This document shows positions 29,303 through 41,100 of a stretch of 64,000 bases of DNA, in pieces (position 1 is the first letter of the stretch; each line of letters starts with the position of its first letter). A program made the translations under genes and the position numbers. The stretch comes from Crocinitomicaceae bacterium (GTDB lineage: Bacteria > Bacteroidota > Bacteroidia > Flavobacteriales_D > Sanyastnellaceae): the NCBI GenBank assembly GCA_002690915.1, contig NZGF01000004.1:1-64000 (forward strand). Direction: 5' to 3'. The notes below the pieces were generated by a model, which saw nothing but the letters and a program-made list of their open reading frames with translations, made no database searches and was not told the origin of the DNA.

Positions 29303-30838
29303 TCATTCCCATTCGATGGTCGCTGGCGGCTTAGAGCTAATGTCGTACACCACGCGGTTCACGCCGCGTACTTTGTTGATGATGTCATTGGACACCTTGG
29401 CCAAGAAATCATAGGGCAGGTGGCACCAATCCGCCGTCATGCCGTCTGTCGAGGTCACTGCCCGAAGGGCCACGGCCTGCTCATACGTGCGTTCATCGCC
29501 CATAACCCCTACACTTTGAACCGGCAGCAGAATTGCTCCAGCCTGCCACACTTCATCGTACAAACCGGCTTCTTTGAGGCCGTCGATCCAAATGCGATCG
29601 ACATCTTGCAGGATGCGCACCTTCTCAGCCGTGATATCACCAAGGATACGAATGGCCAATCCGGGACCTGGGAACGGGTGGCGACCGAGGATTTCATGCT
29701 TGACGCCGATTTCCTTTCCTACACGGCGCACTTCGTCCTTGAATAACAAGCGCAATGGTTCGACCACCTTGAGTTTCATGTAATCGGGAAGTCCACCCAC
29801 GTTGTGGTGGCTTTTGATTGTCGCCGAAGGCCCGCCTGTTGCGCTCACGCTTTCAATGACGTCCGGGTAGATGGTTCCTTGAGCAAGCCAGTGGGCATTT
29901 TCCACCTTCTTGCTCGCATCGTCAAAGACGTCTACGAACACCTTGCCGATGGCCTTACGCTTTGTCTCGGGGTCGGATTCGCCGCCGAGGGCCGCGAGGA
30001 AACGATCTCCTGCACGCACCCCTTCCACTTGTAACCCCATGTCCTCGTAACTGACCAACACCTCTTCAAATTCATGCTTGCGCAACAACCCGTTGTCCAC
30101 AAAAATGCAATGAAGCTGCTTGCCGATGGCTCGGTGAAGCAGCGCCGCAGCCACGGTGGAATCTACCCCGCCACTGAGTCCGAGGATGACTTGGTCATCG
30201 CCAATTTGCGCACGCAGCTTGACCACTGTTTCATCGGCGAAGCTGGCCGGTGTCCAGTCCCCCGCGCACCCGCAAATGTCAATAACGAAGTTTTTGAGCA
30301 ACTGGGGTCCGTGGGTGCTGTGCCACACCTCTGGATGGAATTGAATGCCCCAGACAGGTCGGTTCACATCACAAAAGCCAGCAAATTGGACGTCGTGGGT
30401 GCTGCAGATGGTCTCAAATTGATCGCCAATACTCAAGATGGTATCCCCATGGCTCATCCACACTTGAGATTCTTGGGCCACACCTTTCAACAACGAGTTG
30501 GAGCCGTCCACGTGGGCGAGGTTGGCGCGTCCATACTCACGAGAATCGGAAGCTTCCACCGCCCCACCGTGTGTTTGGGCGAGGTATTGTGCGCCATAGC
30601 ACACCCCAAGCACAGGCACGTGCCCTAGCATATTGGACAGGTCAGGGCGTGGTGCACCTTCTTCTAGCACGCTGTGCGGCGAGCCACTCAAAATGACGCC
30701 CTTTACGTCGTCGGGCACACTCTCGTACCGGTTCCATGGGATGATATCAGAGTACACGTTCAACTCGCGCACCCGCCGTGCGATGAGTTGCGTGTACTGT
30801 GAACCGAAATCGAGGATGAGAATGCGTTGGTGCTGCAT
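29303..30838 (-). CDS. guaA: GMP synthase (glutamine-hydrolysing)
   Basis: [58 protein letters not shown]-terminal PPATIEWE. Confidence 0.97.
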   Translation of the reverse strand: MQHQRILILDFGSQYTQLIARRVRELNVYSDIIPWNRYESVPDDVKGVILSGSPHSVLEEGAPRPDLSNMLGHVPVLGVCYGAQYLAQTHGGAVEASDSREYGRANLAHVDGSNSLLKGVAQESQVWMSHGDTILSIGDQFETICSTHDVQFAGFCDVNRPVWGIQFHPEVWHSTHGPQLLKNFVIDICGCAGDWTPASFADETVVKLRAQIGDDQVILGLSGGVDSTVAAALLHRAIGKQLHCIFVDNGLLRKHEFEEVLVSYEDMGLQVEGVRAGDRFLAALGGESDPETKRKAIGKVFVDVFDDASKKVENAHWLAQGTIYPDVIESVSATGGPSATIKSHHNVGGLPDYMKLKVVEPLRLLFKDEVRRVGKEIGVKHEILGRHPFPGPGLAIRILGDITAEKVRILQDVDRIWIDGLKEAGLYDEVWQAGAILLPVQSVGVMGDERTYEQAVALRAVTSTDGMTADWCHLPYDFLAKVSNDIINKVRGVNRVVYDISSKPPATIEWE

Positions 30839-30914
30839 GGGCGTCGTTGTGAAGCTGCAAAGGTAGTTCCGCCGTTTGGGAGGATGAGCGCTCCTCAACC
30901 GGTATTTTTGCACC

Positions 30915-31505
30915 ATGCTGTACCCACATTTGAAAGGAAAGCGCGTCATTCTAGCCAGCCAATCGCCTCGGCGACTGGAATTGGTCAAAGGCCTCGAACT
31001 CGACCCCATCTCCTGGCTTAAGGACGTCGACGAATCGTTTCCCGATGACATCACAGGTCCCGCCATTGCGGAATACGTCACGCGATTGAAAGCCGAGGCT
31101 TATTGGGATGAACTTGGAGCGGATGATGTGCTCATTACCGGAGACACCGTGGTCCTGCTCGACACCGAAGTATTGCAAAAGCCTAAAGACCGGGACGAAG
31201 CCATCGGGATGCTCGAACAATTGAACGGTCGAACACACACCGTGGCTTCGGGCATTGCGGTTACCACCTTAAGAACTGGAATTCAATCCACCTTTGACAC
31301 TTGCGAAGTGACCTTTCGACCCCTTGAAAGGGCATGGATTGAACACTACATCGATCGCTATCAACCTTTCGACAAAGCAGGGGGGTACGGAGTACAAGAC
31401 ATGATCGGATTCGCCGGTGTCACTGGAATGCAGGGCTCCTATTTCACGGTTATGGGTCTCCCGACACACAAACTTTTTGAACTTATAAACAACTTGAAGT
31501 CATAA
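30915..31505 (+). CDS. maf: Maf family nucleotide pyrophosphatase
   Basis: [35 protein letters not shown]. Confidence 0.93.
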   Translation: MLYPHLKGKRVILASQSPRRLELVKGLELDPISWLKDVDESFPDDITGPAIAEYVTRLKAEAYWDELGADDVLITGDTVVLLDTEVLQKPKDRDEAIGMLEQLNGRTHTVASGIAVTTLRTGIQSTFDTCEVTFRPLERAWIEHYIDRYQPFDKAGGYGVQDMIGFAGVTGMQGSYFTVMGLPTHKLFELINNLKS

Positions 31506-31629
31506 CTTTAGCCCGTTTTTCCTTGGGTCTGTTTAACATTTAATAGCTTGCCTTGAACAAACTCTGTTAGCAGATGTTAATTCGATGTTTTCAGGACACG
31601 ATTCCTATTTGTAACCAAAACCCAAACAC

Positions 31630-32352
31630 ATGACTTCTTTTATTCTTGCTGCAATTAAAGCAATGCCCGCAGACGATTATGTAGGCTTTACATTCTTTGT
31701 AGGCTGCATGGCCATGATGGCAGCTTCAGCATTCTTTTTCCTTTCAATTAATATGGTTGAAGGAAAATGGAAAACTTCTTTGTTGGTAAGCGGATTGATC
31801 ACCTTCATAGCCGCTGTTCACTACTACTACATGCGCGACTACTGGGCAGAAGTAGGCGAGTCGCCAACGTTCTTCCGCTATGTTGACTGGACTTTGACAG
31901 TTCCGTTGATGTGCGTTGAATTTTACTTGATTTTGAAAGCAGCCGGTGCTCAAACAGGTCTGCTTTGGAAATTGATCTGGGCGTCAGTTGTGATGCTTGT
32001 TACAGGTTACCTCGGAGAGGCAGTATACACTACTGGAACTGGTCCAGCTATGTGGGGCTTGTTCTCAGGTCTTGCTTACTTCTACATTGTGTACCTAATC
32101 ATGTTCGGCGAAGCGAAAGCCTTGGCAGATAAGTCTTCTGCAGGCGTTCAGCGCGCACACGGCATCCTCTGCAAGTTTGTTTTGATCGGTTGGGGTATCT
32201 ACCCACTCGGTTACATGATTGGCACTGATGGCTGGTACGATTTCGTTGACGGAATCGGCCTCAACATGGATGTTGTTTACAACATTGGTGACGCCATCAA
32301 CAAAATCGGATTCGGATTGGTCATCTACAGCTTGGCTGTAAGCAAGGACTAA
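31630..32352 (+). CDS. Proteorhodopsin (light-driven proton pump type)
   Basis: FRYVDWTLTVPLMCVEFYLIL (D-T-E pump triad), conserved His in AAVHYYYMRDYW, Schiff-base Lys in GDAINKIGFGLVIY, 7 TM pattern. Confidence 0.95.
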   Translation: MTSFILAAIKAMPADDYVGFTFFVGCMAMMAASAFFFLSINMVEGKWKTSLLVSGLITFIAAVHYYYMRDYWAEVGESPTFFRYVDWTLTVPLMCVEFYLILKAAGAQTGLLWKLIWASVVMLVTGYLGEAVYTTGTGPAMWGLFSGLAYFYIVYLIMFGEAKALADKSSAGVQRAHGILCKFVLIGWGIYPLGYMIGTDGWYDFVDGIGLNMDVVYNIGDAINKIGFGLVIYSLAVSKD

Positions 32353-32380
32353 GACAGAATCCTCAACGTCCTGAAAAGCG

Positions 32381-32413
32381 AACCGCCGGCTCAGTTGAGT
32401 CGGCGGTTTTTTT
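32381..32413 (+). terminator. Strong terminator after proteorhodopsin
   Basis: AACCGCCGGCTCAGTTGAGTCGGCGGTTTTTTT. Confidence 0.85.
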
Positions 32414-32429
32414 GTGCAAAAAATTGGGA

Positions 32430-33473
32430 CTAGAGCGAAACATACCGTCCGCCTTCATATGCGGACAAGCCACCAATGGAGCGCGCCGGTAACCCCGACT
32501 CTGTCAAAATAGCCTCAACAGATGCGGCATGGTCCGGACACACGGAGAGCAACAATCCGCCACTCGTTTGTGGGTCACACAGCACGTCCCGTTCAAATCC
32601 TTGCACATCGGTCACGTGGTGACCGTAACTCGCCCAGTTCCGCCTGGATCCGCCTGGAACACAACCCAATTCGTGGTAGTACCTCAGGCGTTCACCGCTC
32701 AACAACGGCACAGACGTAACATCCAATTCCGCTTGCAAACCCGAGCCTTCGCACAGCTCCACTAGGTGGCCCAACAAACCAAACCCGGTCACATCCGTCA
32801 TTGCGTTTACACCTTCAATACGGGACAACTCGGCTCCGATGGCATTCAACTGTTGCATGGATTGCACCGCAAGGTCCAGGTCCGCAGCCTCGACCACGCC
32901 CTTTTTCTCGGCCGTGGTAAGCATGCCGACCCCAATGGGCTTGGTGAGGTACAACCGGTCACCGGCCACCGCCGAAGCGTTGGCTTTTAGGTCTTTGAGC
33001 GGCACGCGCCCTGTAACGGCCAAGCCAAAAATGGGCTCCGGGCTATCAATACTGTGCCCACCTGCCAACGGGATACCAGCCTCTGAACAAATGGTCCGGC
33101 CGCCATCCACCACATCGCTGGCCGCGCTTTCCGGAATCTTCCCCAATGGCCACCCGAGGATGGCAATGGCCATGAGCGGGGTTCCCCCCATGGCATAGAT
33201 GTCGCTGATGGCATTGGCGGCAGCGATGCGACCGAACGTGCGGGGATCGTCGACGATGGGCATGAAAAAATCCGTTGTGGAAATGATGCCAGTGCCGTCG
33301 CCCAAATCCACCACAGCCGCATCGTCCTTGGTGTCGTTGCCTATGATCAGATTTTCGAACACCTCCGAGCGGTCAACCCCGGACAAAATTTCGTGAAGCA
33401 CCGCCGGGGACAACTTGCAACCGCATCCGGCCCCGTGTGAAAATTGGGTCAATCGTATCGTATCCATGCGCAT
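32430..33473 (-). CDS. selD: Selenide, water dikinase (Cys form)
   Basis: [74 protein letters not shown]. Confidence 0.95.
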   Translation of the reverse strand: MRMDTIRLTQFSHGAGCGCKLSPAVLHEILSGVDRSEVFENLIIGNDTKDDAAVVDLGDGTGIISTTDFFMPIVDDPRTFGRIAAANAISDIYAMGGTPLMAIAILGWPLGKIPESAASDVVDGGRTICSEAGIPLAGGHSIDSPEPIFGLAVTGRVPLKDLKANASAVAGDRLYLTKPIGVGMLTTAEKKGVVEAADLDLAVQSMQQLNAIGAELSRIEGVNAMTDVTGFGLLGHLVELCEGSGLQAELDVTSVPLLSGERLRYYHELGCVPGGSRRNWASYGHHVTDVQGFERDVLCDPQTSGGLLLSVCPDHAASVEAILTESGLPARSIGGLSAYEGGRYVSL

Positions 33474-33503
33474 CGTTTGAAACCGCAAGGTACAGCAGCC
33501 CCC

Positions 33504-34544
33504 CTAGCCTTCTGAGGCGGCCAATACCTTAGCTGCTGCTTGTGCAAAGTCCATTCCTTCGCACTCCACATGGACGCAATGGTCGCGGGCATAGCGTTGT
33601 CGAGTATGCAGATACAGCTTGTCGTAATACATCAACCCGATGGCGGCGGCTGTACGCAGGTCCCCTTGGTCCAAGGCATTCAATGCCTCCTGCATCTTCA
33701 GTCCCCCGAGTTTCTCTCGAATCCGCACGAACGCCCGTTTGAGCGCTTCCCGATCGGCATCGCCATACACCCGGCACAGCTCATCCACGCGTTCCTCCAC
33801 GGTGCGGTTGACTACCCATATTGGTGCTTCCCTCAGGGCGTCGAACAATTCTTGGGGCTGATGCACTGTTCCGATTACGCGGCTCTCGTTTTCCATCCAA
33901 ATGGGCCGACTTGCATCCAAGGTCAACAAATCGAAATGACAGTCGTTGCAGAATTGCTCAGACGTCGGCTGGGGCGTGCGGTCTAGGTTGCCAAAGGCCG
34001 AGCCTAAATGACCTGCCAGATCCTCTAGGTCAATCACTTGCGCCCCTTGGGCACGCATTTCCTTAAGGATTTGTGTTTTTCCGACACCGGTCATACCGCC
34101 AACGATGCGAAGGTCACGAATTTGAGCGAAATCCGCCCGGGCACAAGCTCGGTAGGCCTTGTAACCGCCAGTTAGCTTAATGACTTTAAGACCAGCCGTC
34201 TCCAGCAGCCAGGCCACCGAACCAGAGCGCATGCCGCCGCGCCAACAATGAACGACCAGCGGCAATGGCTCCGACTGGGCGGCAAATCGATCTTTTGCCT
34301 CGCGTACGAATTCGGCCATTTTGGGGCCCACGAATTCCAGACCTTGCTCCACGGCCGCATCCTTGCCTTGCTGCTTATACAAGGTCCCGATGACGGCGCG
34401 CTCGTCGTCGCCGAATAGAGGGAAGGATACTGCACCGGTAATGTGACCCTTCTCAAATTCCTTAGGCGAACGGGTATCAAGTATGACGTACGATTGTTCG
34501 AACAACCACTGTCCTGGAGGACGTTGAACCGAAGCTTCCCTCAT
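33504..34544 (-). CDS. mnmH: tRNA 2-selenouridine synthase
   Basis: Rhodanese domain (DTRSPKEFEKGHITGAVSFPLF, VVHCWRGGMRSGS) plus P-loop (VGGMTGVGKTQIL); directly upstream of selD. Confidence 0.92.
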   Translation of the reverse strand: MREASVQRPPGQWLFEQSYVILDTRSPKEFEKGHITGAVSFPLFGDDERAVIGTLYKQQGKDAAVEQGLEFVGPKMAEFVREAKDRFAAQSEPLPLVVHCWRGGMRSGSVAWLLETAGLKVIKLTGGYKAYRACARADFAQIRDLRIVGGMTGVGKTQILKEMRAQGAQVIDLEDLAGHLGSAFGNLDRTPQPTSEQFCNDCHFDLLTLDASRPIWMENESRVIGTVHQPQELFDALREAPIWVVNRTVEERVDELCRVYGDADREALKRAFVRIREKLGGLKMQEALNALDQGDLRTAAAIGLMYYDKLYLHTRQRYARDHCVHVECEGMDFAQAAAKVLAASEG

Positions 34545-34548
34545 GTGC

Positions 34549-37500
34549 TTATCGGATGACACACTTGACACCGCTCATTCCTTCGACCTGGAGTTGATAA
34601 ATGCCCGAAGACAAGCCTAAATCCAATGCAGTTCGCGGTTGAATCAAACGACCAGAGGCCACTTCCCTTCCGGCGCTATCGAAGATGCGGTACATGTTTC
34701 CTACTGAATGTTCCGGGACGATGAGGTCACAGTAGCCGTCATTTGGGTTGGGAAACAATTGGGGGGGCAACATTGCGTGCTCCGGCATGTCGTTCGCTCC
34801 AAGCACGTTGACGTTGTCAATCCAAGTGTGGTTACCGTACCCTCCAACATTAACGAACGCCAACTCAAGGCACGACTCCGCTCCGCCCGTCCAATCGGCG
34901 GGCAATTCCACGCTGTAATTGGCCCACTGTATAGTGCCGCCGGTGTCGTACCAGAACCAGGTGTAACAGTCGTCTACTGCCAATTCAGCTCCGTACGCGG
35001 ACCACAGCACGCTCCACTCCGATGCGCCGCCTAGACGGCCCCACACTTCCAGTCCATCCACGTAAGATGCATAGGTTTGGTACGCCACATCAAAGGTGAC
35101 CTCCGAGAAACCCGAAGGATCAAATGCAGGTGTGATCAGTAAATCGTACGCCCCATCGGTATCGACCCAGTAATTGGGGAATTGGGCCACCCCGTTGTCC
35201 GTTTCCACTAAATCCCACGAATGCTCCCACGCGTGTCCATTGACCTCCAACCGCCAATTTTCTGGCGGGAATTGAGGCCCATCAAAATCTTCCACAAAGC
35301 CCGTCTCCTGAACCACAGGGTTGTTGACCACTTCGATCATACCATCCCACGTCCAAGAATCGCTGTTGCCGTTGGCGTCTGTTACGGTCAACGTAACTGG
35401 ATACATCCCCTCCGTTTCGTAAGTGACCCACACCTCAGCCCCTGCATCTTCGAGCACTGTACCTCCGGAGAAATCCCAATTGTAGGTCGCACCCTCGCAC
35501 AAGACCACCGGTACAGCGGAGAAATGGATGGGTGAAACTTGGCACGGAGAGGCGAGGTTGATGTTCGTGCGGTCGGCCATAAAGCCCGAAAGCACATCGG
35601 ATGATTCATAAAACGCCGCTTGATGCACGCCACGGGTACCAGCCGTTCGGATTTGGCCGCCACAGTAATCCGCTTGCATGAAGGTGCACACGTTGATCAT
35701 GGGCAAGCCGGTGTTATAAAGCAACCAGTCGTCCATCTCGGCGTCGCGGTAGTAAACCGCTTGCGTGGTGCCGATGTAGACGCCGCCGTTCGTGCCGCGC
35801 TGGTGGGCCAAGCTTACGACACGCTGGCCTGCAATGGTCTCCGTTGACCAATCCTGCCATGTCTCCCCGGCATCCTCGGAACGCAAAATTTTGTGCCCGT
35901 TCTGGTTTCCGGTCAGCACACACCAGAGCTGGTCGGGGTTCGTGCCGTCCACGTCGAGGTAGATGGGCTGGTTGTTGTTGTTGCCGTTTTCACCCGGCGT
36001 AGGTGATGCCAACTCCCAGGTAGCTCCACCATCGGTCGAGCGGTGAACACGCCAAAGCGAACCGCTTTGCTTGTGGCTTACGTAAATCCGATTCCGATCG
36101 CGTGGACTCACTTTGACCGATATGATTTTCTCCCCTCCGAAATCGTTCACAAGCACCCAACTGGCGCCGCCATCATCTGAATACCACAATTCAGAACCGA
36201 CCGGAGAATACATGCAATTGTAGCACGTCGGGTCCCACTCGAGGTTGCCATATTCACCAAACCAATAAGCGGTATTGGGCTTTTTGGAACCGTCGAATGG
36301 CATCGCAGCGATGCGGTCAAAGCGATCATTGGTAAACCGGAAGGCGCCGCCATCGTGGTAGCCGCGGGTCGCGTCGCCTGGGTTAATGAAGCCTCGGAAA
36401 TTATCTCCGGCCAATTCGGCCAACCATCCGCCGGAACTGTCCTCATCGGCGCCCCAATGATACACATTAGCGTTCCGGATTAGCGTGCCGTTGTGGTAGG
36501 TGCCGCCCACCATGACATCCGGACCTCGCCAGCCCGATTGCCACCCCCAGAAATCCGTGCCGTGCAATCCGTACATGCGCGGTTCGATATGGTCGCCTTC
36601 ATCTGCGGAGTAATAGAGGCCGCCGTCGGATGCTACCCACATATCCACCGAGCCATCGGCGCGGGTGAAAAATTGGATGTCATGCACATCGGCGTGCGTG
36701 TAACGGTCTGCTGTGAATTCGCCAGCCCAAGTGACCCAGTGGCCATTGAGTGACCAGTCTGAGCCGCCATCTTCAGAGCGCCACACGCAAATGCCTGCAG
36801 CGAACTGACGATCGGGATCGGTCGGACTCACGTCGAGGGCCAAATCGTAGTAGTACTGCCCGCCATCGCCGGTGCCGTCCTCGCTCCACCCGAGGATGTT
36901 CGGGTTCGAACCGGCTTCCCAAGGGCCGCTGGGGCCGTCACCGCAGCACATGAATTCAAACGTTTCACCTGCGTCGTAACTCTGGTACATCCCATACAAC
37001 CCTCCACCATCGGGCGTCGAACCTGCAGCGAGCACCACCACCCGGTCGGGGTCAGCAGGGGTCACCGCTAACTCGCAACGCCGCTGCCCGTCCTCGCTGC
37101 CCACGCTCGGCCATCCCGTTGCCCCCGTGGCGAACGATATACCGCCGTCCGTGGAACGCTTAAAAACGGTGCTTTCGCCTAACAATTGGATGGTGTAACA
37201 AATGGAAGGGTCGATCGGATGAAAGGCCAATTCCATATACTCTCCCGAGGCTACTTGGATCATGGTCTCACCATCATCTTCGCTTCGAAAGAGTCCATAG
37301 TTGGTGGCTGCAAACAACTGTGGCTCCTCCCCTTCTAAAGCGGGAGCAATAATGACGTCACGGTACCAGCGGTCGGCACCTTGAAACGTCGAATTGCCGC
37401 ATTCCTCCCACGAGATGCCGCCATCGGTGGTTCGCCACAATTGACCGGAACCGGATCCCACAAATACAAGGTCGGGATTCAACGGGTGGATGGCCACGCT

Positions 37501-38037
37501 GTACACGCTGGTCAGCGGCAAATCGCGCGTCATAAGCTCCCAGTGGGCCCCGTGGTCTTCACTTTTCCAAGCACCTGCAGTAGCGGTACCGCACCACACC
37601 ACCTCGTGATCGGAGGCAGCCTGCTCCACAGTGTACACGTGGCAAGCCCCTGGACTCTGCACCTGGAATTGCATGGCCACTTCAGGGTCGTAACTCCAAG
37701 GGCCCAATTCTTCCCATTCACCAGTAAGACGGTTCGCCGCTTCTGCGCACGCAGCCCTGTAGGCATGCGAAACCGCCGGTGCGGGAAGTTCGGAGTTCCT
37801 CATCCAACGCTTGTAAAACTGAGTATCTCTGTTCTTGACGAAAATATGACTCACATAGTACGATTCGTATGCTGCACGCACTGCTTCGTGTGAAGCCTCA
37901 CCGCCATACATAAGCTGAACCCAAGCGGGCATGTCCACTGCTGTACGGTAGGTCGTTTGAGGAACGTGTTGGGCAACCACAGCAGTCGTGAGCAAAATGC
38001 CTGCTGCTGTGAGCAGGCAGAATTGGAATCTTCGCAT
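34549..38037 (-). CDS. Secreted BNR/sortilin-type beta-propeller protein with PKD-like domain and T9SS sorting domain
   Basis: About ten Asp-box motifs (TTDGGISWEE, SDDGGASWVL, STDGGATWEL, SEDAGETWQD...), PKD-like YNWDFSGGTV...YPVTLTVTDANGN, and a C-terminal LFPNPNDGYCDLIV...LSSGIYQLQVEG. Confidence 0.85.
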   Translation of the reverse strand: MRRFQFCLLTAAGILLTTAVVAQHVPQTTYRTAVDMPAWVQLMYGGEASHEAVRAAYESYYVSHIFVKNRDTQFYKRWMRNSELPAPAVSHAYRAACAEAANRLTGEWEELGPWSYDPEVAMQFQVQSPGACHVYTVEQAASDHEVVWCGTATAGAWKSEDHGAHWELMTRDLPLTSVYSVAIHPLNPDLVFVGSGSGQLWRTTDGGISWEECGNSTFQGADRWYRDVIIAPALEGEEPQLFAATNYGLFRSEDDGETMIQVASGEYMELAFHPIDPSICYTIQLLGESTVFKRSTDGGISFATGATGWPSVGSEDGQRRCELAVTPADPDRVVVLAAGSTPDGGGLYGMYQSYDAGETFEFMCCGDGPSGPWEAGSNPNILGWSEDGTGDGGQYYYDLALDVSPTDPDRQFAAGICVWRSEDGGSDWSLNGHWVTWAGEFTADRYTHADVHDIQFFTRADGSVDMWVASDGGLYYSADEGDHIEPRMYGLHGTDFWGWQSGWRGPDVMVGGTYHNGTLIRNANVYHWGADEDSSGGWLAELAGDNFRGFINPGDATRGYHDGGAFRFTNDRFDRIAAMPFDGSKKPNTAYWFGEYGNLEWDPTCYNCMYSPVGSELWYSDDGGASWVLVNDFGGEKIISVKVSPRDRNRIYVSHKQSGSLWRVHRSTDGGATWELASPTPGENGNNNNQPIYLDVDGTNPDQLWCVLTGNQNGHKILRSEDAGETWQDWSTETIAGQRVVSLAHQRGTNGGVYIGTTQAVYYRDAEMDDWLLYNTGLPMINVCTFMQADYCGGQIRTAGTRGVHQAAFYESSDVLSGFMADRTNINLASPCQVSPIHFSAVPVVLCEGATYNWDFSGGTVLEDAGAEVWVTYETEGMYPVTLTVTDANGNSDSWTWDGMIEVVNNPVVQETGFVEDFDGPQFPPENWRLEVNGHAWEHSWDLVETDNGVAQFPNYWVDTDGAYDLLITPAFDPSGFSEVTFDVAYQTYASYVDGLEVWGRLGGASEWSVLWSAYGAELAVDDCYTWFWYDTGGTIQWANYSVELPADWTGGAESCLELAFVNVGGYGNHTWIDNVNVLGANDMPEHAMLPPQLFPNPNDGYCDLIVPEHSVGNMYRIFDSAGREVASGRLIQPRTALDLGLSSGIYQLQVEGMSGVKCVIR

Positions 38038-38063
38038 GTCCAAAAATAAGGGAGCGACAACTG

Positions 38064-38099
38064 GAAAAAGAAAGAGCCGCCCCTTCCCGGGCGGCTCTC
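38064..38099 (-). terminator. Terminator after the giant repeat protein gene
   Basis: Minus strand GAGCCGCCCGGGAAGGGGCGGCTCTTTCTTTTT. Confidence 0.75.
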
Positions 38100-38143
38100 T
38101 CGTTCAAGTGAAATTTGGATGGTTGGTCCAAATGGTTGGTTTG

Positions 38144-41100
38144 TTATTCAGGGCACGATGTTCCGTAGAACTGGAAGAACGTGAGGAGGTCACTGACGTC
38201 GATGAACAAATCACCGTTGATGTCACCCGGACATGCATCGGGGTAATCGCAACCACCTGGGAAGTTGGCGCCGGCATCAAAGTTCAATCCCTCCGGATCC
38301 ATGCAGCCTACGATGAGGCATGATCCGTCGTCGGAAGTGGCCGAAGCAGTGTAGTTGCAGGCCAATTCGTTCATGCAACCGGCGAATTCACACGAACCAT
38401 CATCGCCAAAGGCGTTCGGGTTGTAGTTCGTGGCTCCAACACTGGTGCAACCGGCATACAAACAGGATCCGTTGTCCTCTTCTGCAGCAGCATCGTAATT
38501 CGAAGCTGTGTCATCAGTGCAGCCTTGTACACCACAGACAAAAGAACACGACATATCATCATAAGTGGCTGCGGGATTGTAGTTCGCAGCAGCTTCGTAC
38601 ATGCAACCGGCAATGACGCAGGAAACGTCGTCAACATTCGCGGATGGGTCGAAGTTATCAGCAGTCGGATCTGTGCAGCCTTCGTATTCACACAAGGCCT
38701 CTTGGTCGCCTGCATTGGCCTGCGGATTAAAGTTATCTGCGTTTTGATCCATGCAGCCGCTGAACAGGCACGTTCCGTCGTCAACGTTCGCTCCAGTATC
38801 GTAGTTGTCCGCGATGGGATCTGTGCAACCCAGGTATTCGCACAACGTTTCTTGATCACCAGTATTGGCTTGGGAATCGTAGTTGTCGGCTTGCGCGTCC
38901 ATGCAACCGCTGTAAAGGCAAGATCCGTCTTCTACGTTCGCACTTGGGTCGAAGTTATCCGCAGCAGGATCCATGCAGCCCTCGTATTCACAAAGCGCTA
39001 ATTGATCTCCTGTGTTCGCCTGAGAATCGTAATTGTCAGCATCGACATCCGTGCACCCTGTGAACAAGCAGCTGTCATCGTCAACATTGGCTTCAGCATC
39101 ATAGTTGTCGGCCGCTGTATCCGTGCATCCTTCGTATTCACACAACGCTTCCTGATCGCCCGTGTTGGCCTGTGCGTCATAGTTGTCTGCATCAAGATCC
39201 ATGCAACCGGTATACTCACACGAATCGTCGTTCAATGTCGCAGTCGGATTGTAGTTATCTGCAGCTGCATCCGTACATCCATAGTAATAGCAAGAAAGGT
39301 CATCGAAATTGGCCGTCGCATCGAAATTCGAGGCCAACGGATCTGTACAACCGCCTGCAATCAATGGGAAGGTCAGCTCTACATCCTCGTATTGCGTCAA
39401 TTGACCGCCCAATTCGAACTTGATGTTGAAGCGTAAGAATATCACACCGTCGGTGGTGAATTGTCCCACTAACAAGCGACCTTCTGAATCTGGCACACCT
39501 TGCGTTTCAGAAGCACCAGGGTTCAAGAAAATCTGTGCACCAGCCTCCGTGTCGATTATCATGTCCTCGCCTGCGTTGAATGAAGGCAAGTGCAGGTACA
39601 TATTTTGCTGGGCAAGCGCATTGTAGTCCCCTGGAGCCGCTCCTATAGTCAACCACGAATCGTATTCCAATTCAGGGAAGAAGCTGAAGAAGCCCGGGTT
39701 GATGTTACCCCCGAAGTCCGCACCAAGCGGATCCTGGAAAAAAGTGCCCGTTGTGGTGGTCCACCAAGGGTACTGAGCGTCACCAAACAATGACGTCATG
39801 TCAATCTCTGCATTCGAATCGAACTGAGCATAGACGCGGTAGGTGGAGTTACCCGCCACCGTGCTATCGCCCACCACTTCGTATGTAAGGCCTTGGAACG
39901 AGCCATCACCCCAAATACAAGAACCGTCGTCGTTCGTCGCAAACGAATCGTAGTTGCTCGCTGAGGCCGAGGCACAGCCCCACACTTCGTCGCATTCGTC
40001 CACGCCATCGCCCTCATAATCACCATTGCAGAGACCATCACAATTCGAGAATGGGCCCGGATACTCGCATGTCTCTGGCACGTCCACATCAGCCGCAGGA
40101 TCGTAGTTACAAGCCAGCTCGTCGAAACATCCTCCCTCTAAGCAAGAACCGTCTTCATCCGTTGCATTTTCGTTGTAGTTGTATGCGGTCGAATCGGTAC
40201 ACCCTGCGATTTCTTGTCCGTCGCAGATGCCGTCGTTATCCGTATCGGAGAAGCAGTTGCCATCGCAGCCAATGTGCTCTGTACTATAGTAGCACGTGCC
40301 GTCGTCATCGGTTGCATCGATGTCATAATTGCAGGCTGTCGCGTCTGTACAACCCACACCAAACGACGGGAACACGAGGTTCAGGTCTGTTACGTTGTGC
40401 GTCGTATTCGTCGCATCGCGGAATTGCAGGTTGTATTTGACCGACGTGACACCGCTGGTCGTGAATTGACCGAGCAACATCTTACCATCCTGAACAAACG
40501 AAAGTGTACTTCCGTCTGGGCCGGGGATGTAGTACAAACTAGCTCCAACAGCAGTGTTCACCAATATATCAGCACCATTGTCTTCGAAATCACTGAAGAA
40601 ATTTGCCAATCCCACCGACTGCAATTCAATGTCCGATCCAGGACCTCCACCCAATGCAATCCACGTATCGAATTCCAAATCGGGGAAGTACGCGAAGAGT
40701 TCTGGATTGATGTCATGAGCCAACAAAGCGCCCAATCCATCTTGGTGGAAGCCTTCGGTCGAACTGATTGCCCATGGGTCTTCCCCTGTGCCATAGCAGG
40801 CCACCACCTGAATAAGTGTATCCGGGTTAAAGTCAGCATACAAGCGGTAAGTCGTGGTTCCTTCGATGAGGTCATGGCCCACCAATTCGTAGCTCAAACC
40901 TGTGAACAACCCTTCTGGCCAAACGCATGAATCATCATCGTCCGTGGCCAAGAAGTCGTAGTTTATAGCAGAAGAAGAAGTGCAGCCCAGACTTTCCGCA
41001 TCGTCACATATACCATCGCCGTCGTGGTCATTCAAACAGTTACCACTACAGTCTTGACCCGCTTCTGGGTAGGTGCAAGAGTTGTCGTCATCAGTTGCAT

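Noticed and set aside
31506-31629. Promoter for proteorhodopsin (…ATTCCTATTTGTAACC…)
   Set aside because: Only a partial match to TAnnTTTG and no clear -33 element; not strong enough to annotate.
33420-33473. Possible selenocysteine codon in selD
   Set aside because: The active-site region reads GAGCGCK with Cys codons and no in-frame TGA.
38250-39350. Possible CRISPR array
   Set aside because: Periodic at about 72-78 bp and 150 bp, but the repeats are coding (GCTD protein units) and there are no constant repeats with unique spacers.
40214-40930. 238-aa plus-strand ORF and other plus-strand ORFs in 38.3-43.9 kb
   Set aside because: Antisense shadows of the giant repeat gene, produced by its codon bias; their translations are low-complexity mirrors of the repeat.
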